Part shown: piece by piece, positions 1 to 7,749 of the stretch | Position numbering within the stretch: position 1 is the first letter of the stretch | Layout of the letters: the number at the start of each line of letters is the position of its first letter | Origin: a virus | DNA: 52,519 bases | Reading direction: 5' to 3' (one strand) | IMG/VR virus record: IMGVR_UViG_3300029268_000023 | Span: 1 to 52,519 of that record | Translations under genes and position numbers: made by a program | Notes under the pieces: model-generated | Told to the model about the DNA's origin: nothing | The model's input: only the letters and a program-made list of their open reading frames with translations | The model's database searches: none

Positions 1-240
1 TTGATCCCAATATAAACCGAAGCTTTTTAATTTGGCTTCGGTTTCAGCTCTATAACACTCTTTTCTTCCAGTTGTGAGAATGATTTTAGTACCTTCATGT
101 TCCCACTCATCAAACTTTCCTTTAACACCAGGAAGAATATCAGCTGACTTAGTTAGGTCTAATTGAATGCTCATACCCATACCAAAGTTAGTCCATATAG
201 TACCATCTATGTCAACAAAGACAGTTTTAACTCCGTGCAT
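1..240 (-). CDS. HAD-superfamily phosphatase, N-terminal part (runs off window)
   Basis: Eighty codons are visible from an ATG at 240; the gene continues past base 1. The N-terminus VKTVFVDIDGTIW carries the HAD motif I (DxDGT), whose first Asp is the catalytic nucleophile. A later ILTTGRKE resembles motif II (hydrophobic residues then T/S). HAD enzymes of this size are usually small-molecule phosphatases acting on sugar phosphates or nucleotides. A ribosome site (GGGAG) precedes the start, and the stop codon of the transaldolase gene lies just upstream, so the two are co-transcribed. The position at the end of a sugar kinase/nucleotidyltransferase cluster suggests a sugar-phosphate substrate, but this is inference; the C-terminal motifs are outside the window. 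Confidence 0.8.
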   Translation of the reverse strand, partial: MHGVKTVFVDIDGTIWTNFGMGMSIQLDLTKSADILPGVKGKFDEWEHEGTKIILTTGRKECYRAETEAKLKSFGLYWDQ

Positions 241-241
241 G

Positions 242-1159
242 TTAATGACTCCCTGTTGGACGAACTGGAGTAGAAAGTGAATCTCCTTTTTTCCAGGCTT
301 GAGGACCTTCAACAGTTTTCTTCTTTCCAAGCTCTTTCACAAAATCAACATATAAATCATTACCAAGTTGATCCATCTGAACAAAGAAAGCTTCTGATAA
401 ATCAAGCATGTCTTTTGTGACTATAGGAGCTGTATTAGTTGGAGTCATGTAGACATGATCGTCCCATAAAGTGTTAAAGTTCTTAGCACCTACCTCATCA
501 AATATTAAATCAAATACTTTTGTTCCAATAGTTGGAACTGTTCCATATTGACAAGCCCACTTAACACCAGCTACTGTTCTCATAGCACCAGTGATTATTT
601 CTGTCTTTGAGTCTGTGAATTGACGAATGAAATTAATTTGCTCTTTAGCGTCAATACCTTTTTCTTCCATTCTACCAATAATGACACTGATATAACGGGG
701 CTTAAATGTTGCAGCCATTGCAGCTGTTGCACAATCAGCAAGACCAGTAACATTGAAATCAATATTTTGTTTAACTGTCTTGAAAGCTTCTGTTTCAATT
801 TGATTCATTGAGGATAGAACTTTATAGTATGGAGGTAGTTTGCACGCAATCTTTGTACGACCATCACTTGCAGATTGAAACATGTTAACCCACATAGCCA
901 TCTCATGAATATTCATCTTTGAATATGGTGGCTGTACATAAACAACACCTTTACCATCATCTCTAATCTTGGTAATTAAACGACAGAGAGCACTGGTCCG
1001 ATCAAGTGCTTCTTCCATTGTCTTAATATTAACTTTGCCAAATGCTGATGGATTGGTTGTTACTCCCAATACATCCTTCTCATCAACATATCCCCAAAGC
1101 TTTCTCCAAGCGTCAGAAATATAATCTACTGAAGCGGTGTCAAAAAAGAATTGTCCCAT
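242..1159 (-). CDS. talC-like: Transaldolase-like protein (TalC/TalB family)
   Basis: This 305-residue protein has the transaldolase barrel signatures: FFFDTA at the N-terminus (Asp7), GVTTNPSAF with TTNP at 34-37, and KIACKLPP near 103-110 whose Lys107 is the likely Schiff-base lysine. NVTGLADCATAAMAA and ISVIIGRMEEKG match the later conserved strands. Transaldolases move a three-carbon unit between sugar phosphates of the pentose phosphate pathway; phage talC genes are well known in cyanophages. It is longer than the short TalC/FSA proteins (about 220 residues) and nearer to bacterial TalB (about 315). The start ATG is preceded by AGAGG and overlaps the 3' end of an endonuclease gene by 20 bases. 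The exact reaction (transaldolase or fructose-6-phosphate aldolase) cannot be told from sequence alone. Confidence 0.82.
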   Translation of the reverse strand: MGQFFFDTASVDYISDAWRKLWGYVDEKDVLGVTTNPSAFGKVNIKTMEEALDRTSALCRLITKIRDDGKGVVYVQPPYSKMNIHEMAMWVNMFQSASDGRTKIACKLPPYYKVLSSMNQIETEAFKTVKQNIDFNVTGLADCATAAMAATFKPRYISVIIGRMEEKGIDAKEQINFIRQFTDSKTEIITGAMRTVAGVKWACQYGTVPTIGTKVFDLIFDEVGAKNFNTLWDDHVYMTPTNTAPIVTKDMLDLSEAFFVQMDQLGNDLYVDFVKELGKKKTVEGPQAWKKGDSLSTPVRPTGSH

Positions 1160-1907
1160 TATTAACCTCTTTCATTAAAATTGTTTCAATATTTTGATCA
1201 TATTTGATTCTAATTAATTTTATATTTTTACTACAGCAAAACTCATTTTTTATGTTATCTTTGTAACAAGTATCTATATATTCATTTTCTGTTGTTATAT
1301 GTCGACCTCCTACGCCTCTACCAACACCCTCAATAAAATGCTGTATACCATCATATTCTATACAGGTGTCTTTTTCTGTTAAATAAAAGTCAAACTTTAA
1401 CATTTTGTTAGTTTTTGGATTAACACATTCTCTAAATGTTTTCTGTTTTAAGAAATTTATATTGTGTTGCTCTAACCAAACTCTTATAAACGACTCTCCG
1501 GTTGACTCACAGCACTTTGGACAACCTGTTCTGCATGAAGTGTGCATGTCAGGAGCTTGCCAAAAAGCACCATGTTTATAACAAATAATTTGAACTTTGG
1601 TGCTATTGTTTACATACAACACAGTTGAGTAATCATACTTGTTTCCGTGTGCTTGTTTAGCTTTTTTTATAAACTGCTCTAAGGTTGCTGGTTTATTCTG
1701 TGGCCGGTGTTTAACACCACACTTAGGACACCCTTGTTTTACGTTAATATGATTATTTGGTGTTTGGATAAAATCTCCATGTATTGGACATTTTATACAG
1801 ATCTTTGTCATAGCTTTTACGTATACTGTTTTAGAATAATCATATTTATCGTTATGAACAGTTTTAGCTTTTTGAATGAATTCTTCTGTAGTTAATACTT
1901 TGCGCAC
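1140..1907 (-). CDS. Probable homing endonuclease, DUF723-type repeats plus Vsr-like nuclease
   Basis: Two tandem repeats of about 60 residues occur, each with FIxKAKxxHxxKYDYS, a basic/hydrophobic middle and HGxFxQxP...GCPKC ending in a zinc-ribbon-like CPKC (DUF723 type). The C-terminal part has KFDFYLTEKDTCIEYDG then QHF, typical of Vsr/EDxHD-fold nucleases of phage homing endonucleases. A GTG start at 1907 is preferred: it is preceded at six bases by GGAGG, whereas the in-frame ATG at 1922 has no ribosome site. The stop lies 20 bases inside the next gene (transaldolase), a pattern shared with the two other endonucleases of this type in the window. Likely a free-standing selfish endonuclease that cuts a related genome at a nearby site; target unknown. 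Confidence 0.8.
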   Translation of the reverse strand: MRKVLTTEEFIQKAKTVHNDKYDYSKTVYVKAMTKICIKCPIHGDFIQTPNNHINVKQGCPKCGVKHRPQNKPATLEQFIKKAKQAHGNKYDYSTVLYVNNSTKVQIICYKHGAFWQAPDMHTSCRTGCPKCCESTGESFIRVWLEQHNINFLKQKTFRECVNPKTNKMLKFDFYLTEKDTCIEYDGIQHFIEGVGRGVGGRHITTENEYIDTCYKDNIKNEFCCSKNIKLIRIKYDQNIETILMKEVNNGTILF

Positions 1908-1934
1908 AAGATGCCTCCACATAGGATAAAAGTG

Positions 1935-1997
1935 AGAAATAGAAGTAATCTTTGATGTGGCAAAGAAACAGTTGCAACTGCTGTCCTTCTTATTTCT
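1935..1997 (-). other. Structured non-coding element, copy A
   Basis: A 63-base intergenic block matches another at 40248-40306 in sequence and predicted fold. On the minus strand an outer stem (1986-1997 with 1935-1945, one bulge) encloses two hairpins: the perfect palindrome CAGTTGCAACTG (1969-1980) and TCTTTG-CCACAT-CAAAGA. Shared unpaired or loop blocks are GGACAGC, GCCACA and ATTACT. Stems differ between the copies but keep pairing. It lies directly downstream of a late-promoter-like CATAAATA and upstream of the ribosome site of an endonuclease gene. I do not recognise it as a known RNA family. Confidence 0.55.
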
Positions 1998-1999
1998 TC

Positions 2000-2007
2000 T
2001 ATTTATG
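2000..2007 (-). promoter_or_regulatory. Late-type promoter variant CATAAATA
   Basis: On the minus strand the octamer CATAAATA differs by one base from the T4 late consensus TATAAATA. It overlaps the stop codon of the nucleotidyltransferase gene and is about 93 bases upstream of the GTG start of the endonuclease gene. A transcript starting a few bases downstream would begin at the 5' arm of the structured element. The context TAAAACATAAATAG recurs in front of the tail sheath gene. Confidence 0.5.
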
Positions 2008-2767
2008 TTTTAGCAAAGATCGAAACATCCTCTGGAGTACCAAGTGGTATCATTGTCTCTGCTTTATAAGCAAACACTGGAATCTCATTATCTAAATATT
2101 CTTGAAAAACTTGTGACATATAAAACTCACCATTTACAGGATCTTTTGTATTTAGAATTTTTTTAGCTAATTTACGAAACATATTAACTGAGCTAAAATA
2201 GAATACACCAATAATAGGTTTATAACCTTTTGCAAGTGCTGTTGGATCTTTCTCTTTAATATCTTTTACTCTGCCAGTAGCTTCATCTATTTGAGCAAAA
2301 CACCATTTGGAACTATCATCAATTGGTTCAAAATAACATGTTGCAGCAAAAAATTCATGTTTAATTTTTTTGATAAACTCAAAAAAATGCTGTGAAGAGT
2401 GTAAATTATCAGAGTCTAAAAAGAGAATAGGTTTTTCACCAATATATGCTTGAGATGATATTGTTGAATGAGCTGTATCTAAATTGCCTCTTGTAAGATG
2501 GCTGAACATTTTATAATCTGTGAACGGATACAAACTTGACACAAAATTAACAAGGTTATATTGATTATCATGTTCTGTGCGGATAGCGAATGTTATAAAC
2601 TGTTTTTCAAGTTCTTCTCTTGGTAGTGAACTTAATGTCCATTCAAGAATTGTTTTACCTTTTATATTAATTAAAGGCTTTAGAGTTTTATACTCACTAT
2701 TTTCAAATCGAGATCCATTTCCAGCCATCAACACAACAATATCAATATTGTTTTCGAATGGAGTCAT
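2003..2767 (-). CDS. Sugar nucleotidyltransferase (NTP-transferase family)
   Basis: The 254-residue protein opens with the nucleotide-binding signature LMAGNGSRF (13-21) followed by KTLKPLINIKGKTILEW, as in sugar-1-phosphate or phospho-alcohol nucleotidyltransferases. FLDSDN at 117-121 supplies the metal-binding acidic residues. These enzymes join NTP with a phosphorylated sugar (or choline-like) substrate to give an activated NDP or CMP derivative. The gene begins with AAGGAG at good spacing and overlaps the upstream kinase gene by an ATGA junction, so kinase and transferase are probably translated together and act in sequence: phosphorylate, then activate. Nucleotide and sugar cannot be assigned from sequence. 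Confidence 0.82.
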   Translation of the reverse strand: MTPFENNIDIVVLMAGNGSRFENSEYKTLKPLINIKGKTILEWTLSSLPREELEKQFITFAIRTEHDNQYNLVNFVSSLYPFTDYKMFSHLTRGNLDTAHSTISSQAYIGEKPILFLDSDNLHSSQHFFEFIKKIKHEFFAATCYFEPIDDSSKWCFAQIDEATGRVKDIKEKDPTALAKGYKPIIGVFYFSSVNMFRKLAKKILNTKDPVNGEFYMSQVFQEYLDNEIPVFAYKAETMIPLGTPEDVSIFAKT

Positions 2768-3777
2768 TTTATCTCCTTGTAAATGTCGTTAAGAATAGAC
2801 AAACCAGTCATATACATCACTTTTTGACGGTCTAAACTATCATAGTGTCTTGCACACATTCCAACAAAAATAAGACCTTCAATTAACCGAACTCGAGTGA
2901 GATCAAAATCATTAAACTGTTTCTCAAATATTCCTTGAAGAAAATGTTTAGCTAACAAATCACAATCAAATGAGTATAAATATTCTTTTAGTGGAGTTAT
3001 TTCAGTTAATGAAAATTTGTCGTTTATGATAAACTCGTACATGCCTTCAAATGAGTGAAACAGTTTAGCAACGTCATACAAAGGATCTCCGTATACTCCA
3101 CCTAATGAACCAAAACTACCACGAGGATCGATGAACTTAAAGATTGGTTCATTATTATAAGACATTCCACAAAGAATATTTGAGAAGCACATGTCACCAT
3201 GAATAACGTAAAATGGAATATCTCTACAAAGACTTTTTTCAATGTATTCTTTAATATCATTCCAAATAACTTCAAAGTTCAAGCATTTTTTTCCATTTAT
3301 TATTAATTCTTTCTCACTACACAAATTGGAGAAAAATTCAAAATTAGTTTTAAGAGCGTTATACTCTCGTTCTGTTTTATTAACATACATATCTCGAGAA
3401 TATCGGTTAGTGTACGGAGTTTTGCCTTCTTCACAACCATTAAAATCTTCCGTTATCAATTTATAAAGCTTGTGAGCAACACTTTTCCAGAAATCAAGTG
3501 ATATGAAAGACGATTGTGTGTCGTCTATCATAGCCATTCCTAAATTAGGATAAGCATAATATTCCATCATTAGATGATAAGTCTTGCAACCATCTTCTGT
3601 CCAATAATCTATAACTTTTGGAAATAGTGCACTAAGATGACCACAATCTTTTTCTATTTGCTGAAAGTATTCATATTCAAGTTGTAATTTAGAATTAGAA
3701 CTCTTCTTTGTAATTCGATTTGTGTGAAGATCGAACTCAAATGAATTATACGCTCTTGTCACAAGCTTTTGATCCAT
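2764..3777 (-). CDS. Small-molecule kinase of the APH/choline kinase fold
   Basis: A 337-residue protein with the phosphotransferase catalytic loop VIHGDMCFSNIL (His193, Asp195, Asn200) and the metal-binding FIDPRGSFG (Asp217), followed by GDPLYDVAKL, all typical of aminoglycoside/choline/sugar kinases. The N-terminal lobe contains a lysine-rich strand and a MMEY hinge-like segment near 70. It lies between ribB and a nucleotidyltransferase gene, overlapping the latter by four bases. Kinase plus nucleotidyltransferase pairs of this sort occur in bacterial capsule and phosphoramidate or phosphocholine pathways. Here it probably phosphorylates the precursor later activated by the downstream enzyme. 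An aminoglycoside resistance role is unlikely given the context. Confidence 0.75.
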   Translation of the reverse strand: MDQKLVTRAYNSFEFDLHTNRITKKSSNSKLQLEYEYFQQIEKDCGHLSALFPKVIDYWTEDGCKTYHLMMEYYAYPNLGMAMIDDTQSSFISLDFWKSVAHKLYKLITEDFNGCEEGKTPYTNRYSRDMYVNKTEREYNALKTNFEFFSNLCSEKELIINGKKCLNFEVIWNDIKEYIEKSLCRDIPFYVIHGDMCFSNILCGMSYNNEPIFKFIDPRGSFGSLGGVYGDPLYDVAKLFHSFEGMYEFIINDKFSLTEITPLKEYLYSFDCDLLAKHFLQGIFEKQFNDFDLTRVRLIEGLIFVGMCARHYDSLDRQKVMYMTGLSILNDIYKEIK

Positions 3778-4391
3778 TAGTTATATACCTCATTATAAAT
3801 TTCTTCAACTGAAATTATATTAAGATTGAACTTTGCAGCGAGAACTTCAAGATCAGGCATGCGAGACATAGAACCATCTTTATTCATGATTTCAATAATA
3901 ATAGAAATTGGTTGTAAGTCAGCAAGTTTACACACTTCGATTGAAGATTCTGTATGGCCACGTCTTTCAGTAAGAAGTCCTTTTTTTGGTCTTAATCCGA
4001 ACATATGTCCAGGTCTACATAGCTGTTCTGGTTTAGTGTTTTTGTTAAGCAAAAGCTTAACAACTTCAAGACGATCACTGATACTCATACCCGTTGTTGC
4101 ATTATCTCTTGCATCAAAAGAAAGTGTAAATGGTGTTCCAAATGGATCAGTTGGCTTATCAGTCATCATAGGAATCTGTAAGCGATCAAAAATCTCACCA
4201 ACTGCAGGAATACACATCAATCCACCAGCTTCTCTTTTAATAAAAGCAAGATTATCAATTGTAGCCTTTTCTGCAGCTAAAACAAGGTCACCCTCATTCT
4301 CACGATTATAGTCATCAACAATGATAATTGGCTTTCCATTCAATACATCTTCAATAATTCTTGCGACATGAGCGTTCTTAAACTGTTTCAT
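3777..4391 (-). CDS. ribB: 3,4-dihydroxy-2-butanone 4-phosphate synthase
   Basis: The 204-residue sequence covers the whole RibB domain: DDYNRENEGDL (25-36) with the acidic metal/substrate loop, GTPFTLSFDA, RPGHMFGLRP (126-135), RRGHTESS (143-150) and EIMNKDGSMSR (167-177). RibB converts ribulose 5-phosphate to dihydroxybutanone phosphate plus formate, the first step of the carbohydrate branch of riboflavin synthesis. There is no RibA domain and no other riboflavin gene in the window. A good ribosome site (AAAGGAG) precedes the start. Being placed between sugar-activation genes and a transaldolase, it may supply flavin precursors or divert a pentose phosphate to another product. Identification as RibB is firm; its purpose in the phage is inference. 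Confidence 0.92.
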   Translation of the reverse strand: MKQFKNAHVARIIEDVLNGKPIIIVDDYNRENEGDLVLAAEKATIDNLAFIKREAGGLMCIPAVGEIFDRLQIPMMTDKPTDPFGTPFTLSFDARDNATTGMSISDRLEVVKLLLNKNTKPEQLCRPGHMFGLRPKKGLLTERRGHTESSIEVCKLADLQPISIIIEIMNKDGSMSRMPDLEVLAAKFNLNIISVEEIYNEVYN

Positions 4392-4405
4392 TTAAACTCC
4401 TTTGA

Positions 4406-4714
4406 TTAATTATCATTTGTATCTATTATAGCGTGAATTGCATTTATCATACACATACCATCTTTTTGAGGAACAGCACATAAGGCTATATGTGTACGTG
4501 TAAAGTATTCCATATCTTCTAATTCTTTTACATCACTTGAACCAACGAGTCCAATGAGAGCTGATCGAAGTAACTTGATTTTATCTTCTGCTGCACGAAG
4601 CGGATGTTTTTCGCAAACTTTTATGTGATCAGTTAAAACTTGATCTCCAGATGCTGGAGTGTCTTGTGGATATTCATGTCCACAATAAATGCAGGTTAGA
4701 ACTCTTTTTTCCAT
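4406..4714 (-). CDS. Small putative zinc-binding protein
   Basis: This 102-residue protein begins MEKRVLTCIYCGHEYPQ and has a later DHIKVCEKHP, giving a C-x2-C...H-x3-C arrangement likely to bind one zinc. The rest is helical without a recognisable motif. Start is set by AAGGAG. Short proteins with this zinc knuckle are common in large phages and have no assigned role. It lies between ribB and a glycosyltransferase gene in the same transcription direction with short gaps. Confidence 0.7.
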   Translation of the reverse strand: MEKRVLTCIYCGHEYPQDTPASGDQVLTDHIKVCEKHPLRAAEDKIKLLRSALIGLVGSSDVKELEDMEYFTRTHIALCAVPQKDGMCMINAIHAIIDTNDN

Positions 4715-4724
4715 TATACACTCC

Positions 4725-5681
4725 TTAATCTATAAACACCTTTTTAAATTGTTCCATGACAGTTTTGGGATTAAACCGTTCACTATACTTATCGTAGTTT
4801 CGTTGTTTGTTATAGCTATTTAGTAATAGATCAACAAGCTGATTTTCATTGTTGTAGTAGAAACCATCATTAGCTAAAATCCAAATATGAGATCGTTGTT
4901 CAGATCCGTAGTAAGTTATAACTGGTTTATTACAAATGGAGAACTCTGCAACTGCAAGTCCAAAGCTTTCTCCTAACGCTCTTCCATGTAAACAAACATC
5001 ACATGTGTTTATGAACATCCTTTTCTTCAACATGTCAGCTGTACCTCTTAGATATATAATTCGTTCATGTTGAAATGGAAGAGGTCTTGTGTTCAGTAGT
5101 AAGAAGTAGAGGTCCGATCTTTTATCGAGAGCACGCTTAATAGCATTATATACAAATGGAATATCTAACTGATCATATCCACCATGTCGCCCTACAACGA
5201 AAGCGCCTTTAGGAATGTTCAATCTTTCTCTTAAATTCTGATTTGTTTCAGGAAGTTGAACAATATGAGGCACAATCGGTACATTTATTTGTCTTCTTTT
5301 CTGTACGTCCTGAGATAGCCATTCAGATATAACAGCCCATTTATCTCCATGAGGATCTAAATCAAATACACCATGAATTGCTGACTTGGTTGAAAAACTT
5401 ATGTTTGCATCAAATCCACCACTCTTTAGTGAGTAAAACAAATCAGCTGATTGCTGAAAAACAATTTTCTCTATTATTTGATCTTCATTATGGTCATACC
5501 AAATAACTTTAAATCTGTTCTCAAACTTTTCAACAACCAAAGGATCTGTAAAAGAACTATTCTTTCGACACATTATAATAGAATTATGTCCCAATAGTTC
5601 TTCACAATAGTGAGCATAATCGTATATAGCTACTTCTGTGCCTCTATTGCTAAGTTGATTACATTGGAAGAGAATATTCAT
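4725..5681 (-). CDS. Glycosyltransferase, GT-B fold (GT4-like)
   Basis: The 318-residue protein begins MNILFQCNQLSNRGTE, as in GT-B enzymes, and has a C-terminal nucleotide-sugar binding domain: VVGRHGG, then FINTCDVCLHGRALGESFGLAVAEF, which matches the GT4 E-x7-E region with GESFG. It would transfer a sugar from a nucleotide donor to an unknown acceptor. The start codon overlaps the stop of the upstream membrane protein gene (TAATG), pointing to translational coupling. It belongs to a run of sugar-transfer genes from about 4.7 to 12.8 kb. Confidence 0.8.
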   Translation of the reverse strand: MNILFQCNQLSNRGTEVAIYDYAHYCEELLGHNSIIMCRKNSSFTDPLVVEKFENRFKVIWYDHNEDQIIEKIVFQQSADLFYSLKSGGFDANISFSTKSAIHGVFDLDPHGDKWAVISEWLSQDVQKRRQINVPIVPHIVQLPETNQNLRERLNIPKGAFVVGRHGGYDQLDIPFVYNAIKRALDKRSDLYFLLLNTRPLPFQHERIIYLRGTADMLKKRMFINTCDVCLHGRALGESFGLAVAEFSICNKPVITYYGSEQRSHIWILANDGFYYNNENQLVDLLLNSYNKQRNYDKYSERFNPKTVMEQFKKVFID

Positions 5682-5905
5682 TAATATAACTCTTCTTTGA
5701 CATACTTAATAGTCTGTTTAATAGATTTATATATCATAATTAATGCTGGTATGGGTAGAGGTATTAACCAAAATAAAACTTGTTTTCTATTTTCGAAATA
5801 AGTGACAAATAATGCTTCTGAATCTGTTTTAAGAAGAATTGCCACTGTAATAATTTGACACAAATAAATCACACCAACTGTTATTAGTAGAGCCATTATA
5901 ATCAT
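5681..5905 (-). CDS. Small membrane protein, two predicted helices
   Basis: A 74-residue protein with two strongly hydrophobic stretches, about residues 4-25 and 43-60, separated by a charged loop and followed by a basic tail (KSIKQTIKYVKEE). No family is recognised. The ATG at 5905 has AAGGA at suitable spacing and overlaps the stop of the preceding small membrane protein gene (TAATG). The pair lies between an FkbM methyltransferase and a glycosyltransferase, so a role in anchoring or partitioning sugar-modifying enzymes is possible but unproven. Confidence 0.65.
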   Translation of the reverse strand: MIIMALLITVGVIYLCQIITVAILLKTDSEALFVTYFENRKQVLFWLIPLPIPALIMIYKSIKQTIKYVKEELY

Positions 5906-6096
5906 TATAAATCCTTAAAGTTTTCAATCATTTCAGGTATCATTTCAAAAAGTAGCACATATATACAATAGAAAGGAATCATATTTAATAAAAAGTGTTT
6001 CTTACTATTGAATTCGCTTGAATGTAGTCGAGCAAATGTTATTAAATATTGTATAGCTAATAAATGTAACCCTATTATGATGAGAAATACAATCAT
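5905..6096 (-). CDS. Small membrane protein, two predicted helices
   Basis: A 63-residue protein with a hydrophobic helix at about 2-22 and a second at about 36-54. It is similar in size and topology to the next gene, with which it overlaps, but I see no clear sequence identity between them. It overlaps the upstream FkbM methyltransferase gene by four bases, so it is part of the same translation-coupled string. Function unknown. Confidence 0.62.
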   Translation of the reverse strand: MIVFLIIIGLHLLAIQYLITFARLHSSEFNSKKHFLLNMIPFYCIYVLLFEMIPEMIENFKDL

Positions 6097-6722
6097 ATCA
6101 CTTCCTCCTTAACGAATATATCATCAAATTCCAATTTAGTGCAGGAATATCCTTTAGTTTTCATGAAGTTTCTAACTTCATCTGTACCATTGTTATTTTC
6201 AACAGAAAAACAATGGATATATGTGTTATCAAAATCAATTGATTGTAATACACTCATTTCCGCGCCCTCAACATCGATTGAACAATAGTCAACATGATGT
6301 ATGTTTAATTTGTCAGTTAGTTTAGACAGTCTGCAACATTTAACTTCAATAATATTAGATGTTCCACCATACATCTTTAACTCTCTTTCAATTCTATCCT
6401 TATGTGTCTGATCAAAACATTCTACAATTCCACTTAGCATTTCTGTGTAGCCAGATAAACATTGAAAATTAACACTTTGTCGATCATCGTTAAAGATTGC
6501 AGCATTAAGAACTATTTTTCTACCATTTTGCTTTAACTTTTCAAATACATCTGGATTTGGTTCAATGCAAACACCTGTCCAGTTTCTATATTTTTCAAAG
6601 AAGTAAGTATTGTTTCCTGTAATTCCATCGTTACTTCCTATATCTAAAAAGTATCCTCTATATTTACCTTTAAATAAATCATCTATAAATTTATCTTGCC
6701 CTATCTGTGAATAGTATTTCAT
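6093..6722 (-). CDS. FkbM-family methyltransferase
   Basis: The 209-residue protein starts MKYYSQIGQDKFIDDLF, the SQ-x-GQD opening typical of FkbM proteins, followed by the S-adenosylmethionine motif GYFLDIGSNDG and VCIEPNPDVFEKL. DYCSIDVEGAE matches the later D-V-E-G-x-E motif. FkbM-type enzymes O-methylate sugars or small molecules. Start is supported by CAGGAGA; the gene overlaps the fucosyltransferase-like gene upstream (TAATG). It probably caps or modifies a sugar made by the surrounding glycosyltransferases. Confidence 0.85.
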   Translation of the reverse strand: MKYYSQIGQDKFIDDLFKGKYRGYFLDIGSNDGITGNNTYFFEKYRNWTGVCIEPNPDVFEKLKQNGRKIVLNAAIFNDDRQSVNFQCLSGYTEMLSGIVECFDQTHKDRIERELKMYGGTSNIIEVKCCRLSKLTDKLNIHHVDYCSIDVEGAEMSVLQSIDFDNTYIHCFSVENNNGTDEVRNFMKTKGYSCTKLEFDDIFVKEEVI

Positions 6723-7615
6723 TAGTTGAAAATCTCCTGAATTTTAGTATAAATATTGTAATTCTTATAATAAGATAACTTCATTTTTGTTAAAATGTCA
6801 ACTCGTTTTTTATAGTTATCTTTTTCTATAATATTTTGAAGCTGTAATAGGATAGTATCTGAATTAAGGCACAAATCAATATAACAACTATCATCATAAA
6901 TTTTATGAGCATTTGGTGCGCCATAATACACTGGAACGGTGTCGCACAGCAAACAATCAATAAACTTTTCAGTTAAATAGTTGTTCTCAGCTGTATTCTC
7001 GACAGCTATTGAATACTCATAATCGATTAGCCCATCACTTTTGTTATCAAGAGGTCCTTTTATACGCTGGTCGTGTTTATCAGTCCATCCTCTACCGTAT
7101 ATATCAATTGGTAAATCAGACTCTAAAATCTGTTTGGCTAAACGAGCACGAGCTCCATATAAAATGACATTATCGTCTGTTACTTGTCCATTACTAACAA
7201 TAAAACTCATTTTCTTTGTTTTATTAAAAGTATTATTCAGATACTTGTTAATAGGATCTTTGTCCATATGATACAACATCATAGCTGGATGACTCTCAAA
7301 GTTTTCAATAAATGGTGTGTTTCTGTCAAGAAGCCATACATCATGAAAATATACTTTGCTGCAATAAGATCCAATAGTTATATCCCAAGAATTAGACCAA
7401 CTTGGTTCCATTATAAAACCAATCACATTTTCTTTAGCACACTTAATTTGAGCAGGATTGAAACATCTATTGAAAACAATTAAGTAGTCATAGTCATCAT
7501 TATACGTAATGATAAAGTTGGGATTGAAGTTCCCCTCAGTAATATAGTTTCTTATAAAGCGATTGTATATTTCGAAATCAGATGTCCACTGACACACAAC
7601 TTTGAACTTTTTCAC
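6722..7615 (-). CDS. GT10-type glycosyltransferase (fucosyltransferase-like)
   Basis: The C-terminal half contains YSIAVENTAENNYLTEKF followed by DTVPVYYGAPN, the hallmark of family GT10 alpha-1,3/4-fucosyltransferases, and an upstream IDIYGRGW. The reading frame is open further upstream to 7771, but that part is Cys/Trp-rich nonsense overlapping another gene. I set the start at GTG 7615, which has AGAGG upstream and gives 297 residues with a sensible N-terminus (VKKFKVVCQW). It overlaps the preceding 45-residue membrane protein gene by four bases. Likely transfers fucose or a similar deoxysugar; donor not determined. Confidence 0.82.
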   Translation of the reverse strand: MKKFKVVCQWTSDFEIYNRFIRNYITEGNFNPNFIITYNDDYDYLIVFNRCFNPAQIKCAKENVIGFIMEPSWSNSWDITIGSYCSKVYFHDVWLLDRNTPFIENFESHPAMMLYHMDKDPINKYLNNTFNKTKKMSFIVSNGQVTDDNVILYGARARLAKQILESDLPIDIYGRGWTDKHDQRIKGPLDNKSDGLIDYEYSIAVENTAENNYLTEKFIDCLLCDTVPVYYGAPNAHKIYDDSCYIDLCLNSDTILLQLQNIIEKDNYKKRVDILTKMKLSYYKNYNIYTKIQEIFN

Positions 7616-7749
7616 CAATTCAATCCTCTTCCCCAACACGATGCAAACATAAAGCCAACAACAGCAAAAAATAATATTGCAAGTGCTGCAGGAATTCCAA
7701 TCACTAATCCAACTGTCCACATCAGCCAAACAGGAATAATTATAGTCAT
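7612..7749 (-). CDS. Very small membrane protein (45 residues)
   Basis: An ATG at 7749 overlapping the stop of the upstream glycosyltransferase gene (ATGA) opens 45 codons ending in TGA at 7612-7614, itself overlapping the GTG of the GT10 gene. The product starts MTIIIPVWLMW and is one long hydrophobic stretch (about 3-37) ending CWGRGLNW. GAGAGG lies upstream at about ten bases. Interlocking overlaps at both ends and the clear membrane-helix composition argue that it is real. No family recognised. Confidence 0.6.
   Translation of the reverse strand: MTIIIPVWLMWTVGLVIGIPAALAILFFAVVGFMFASCWGRGLNW

Noticed and set aside
1969-1980. Perfect palindrome CAGTTGCAACTG as an operator
   Set aside because: The equivalent position in the second copy of the element is a different inverted repeat, so it is better seen as one hairpin of that element than as a protein-binding site.
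3826-4311. 161-codon open frame on the plus strand
   Set aside because: It lies opposite ribB, whose protein motifs are complete, and has no homology-like features or ribosome site; a shadow frame.
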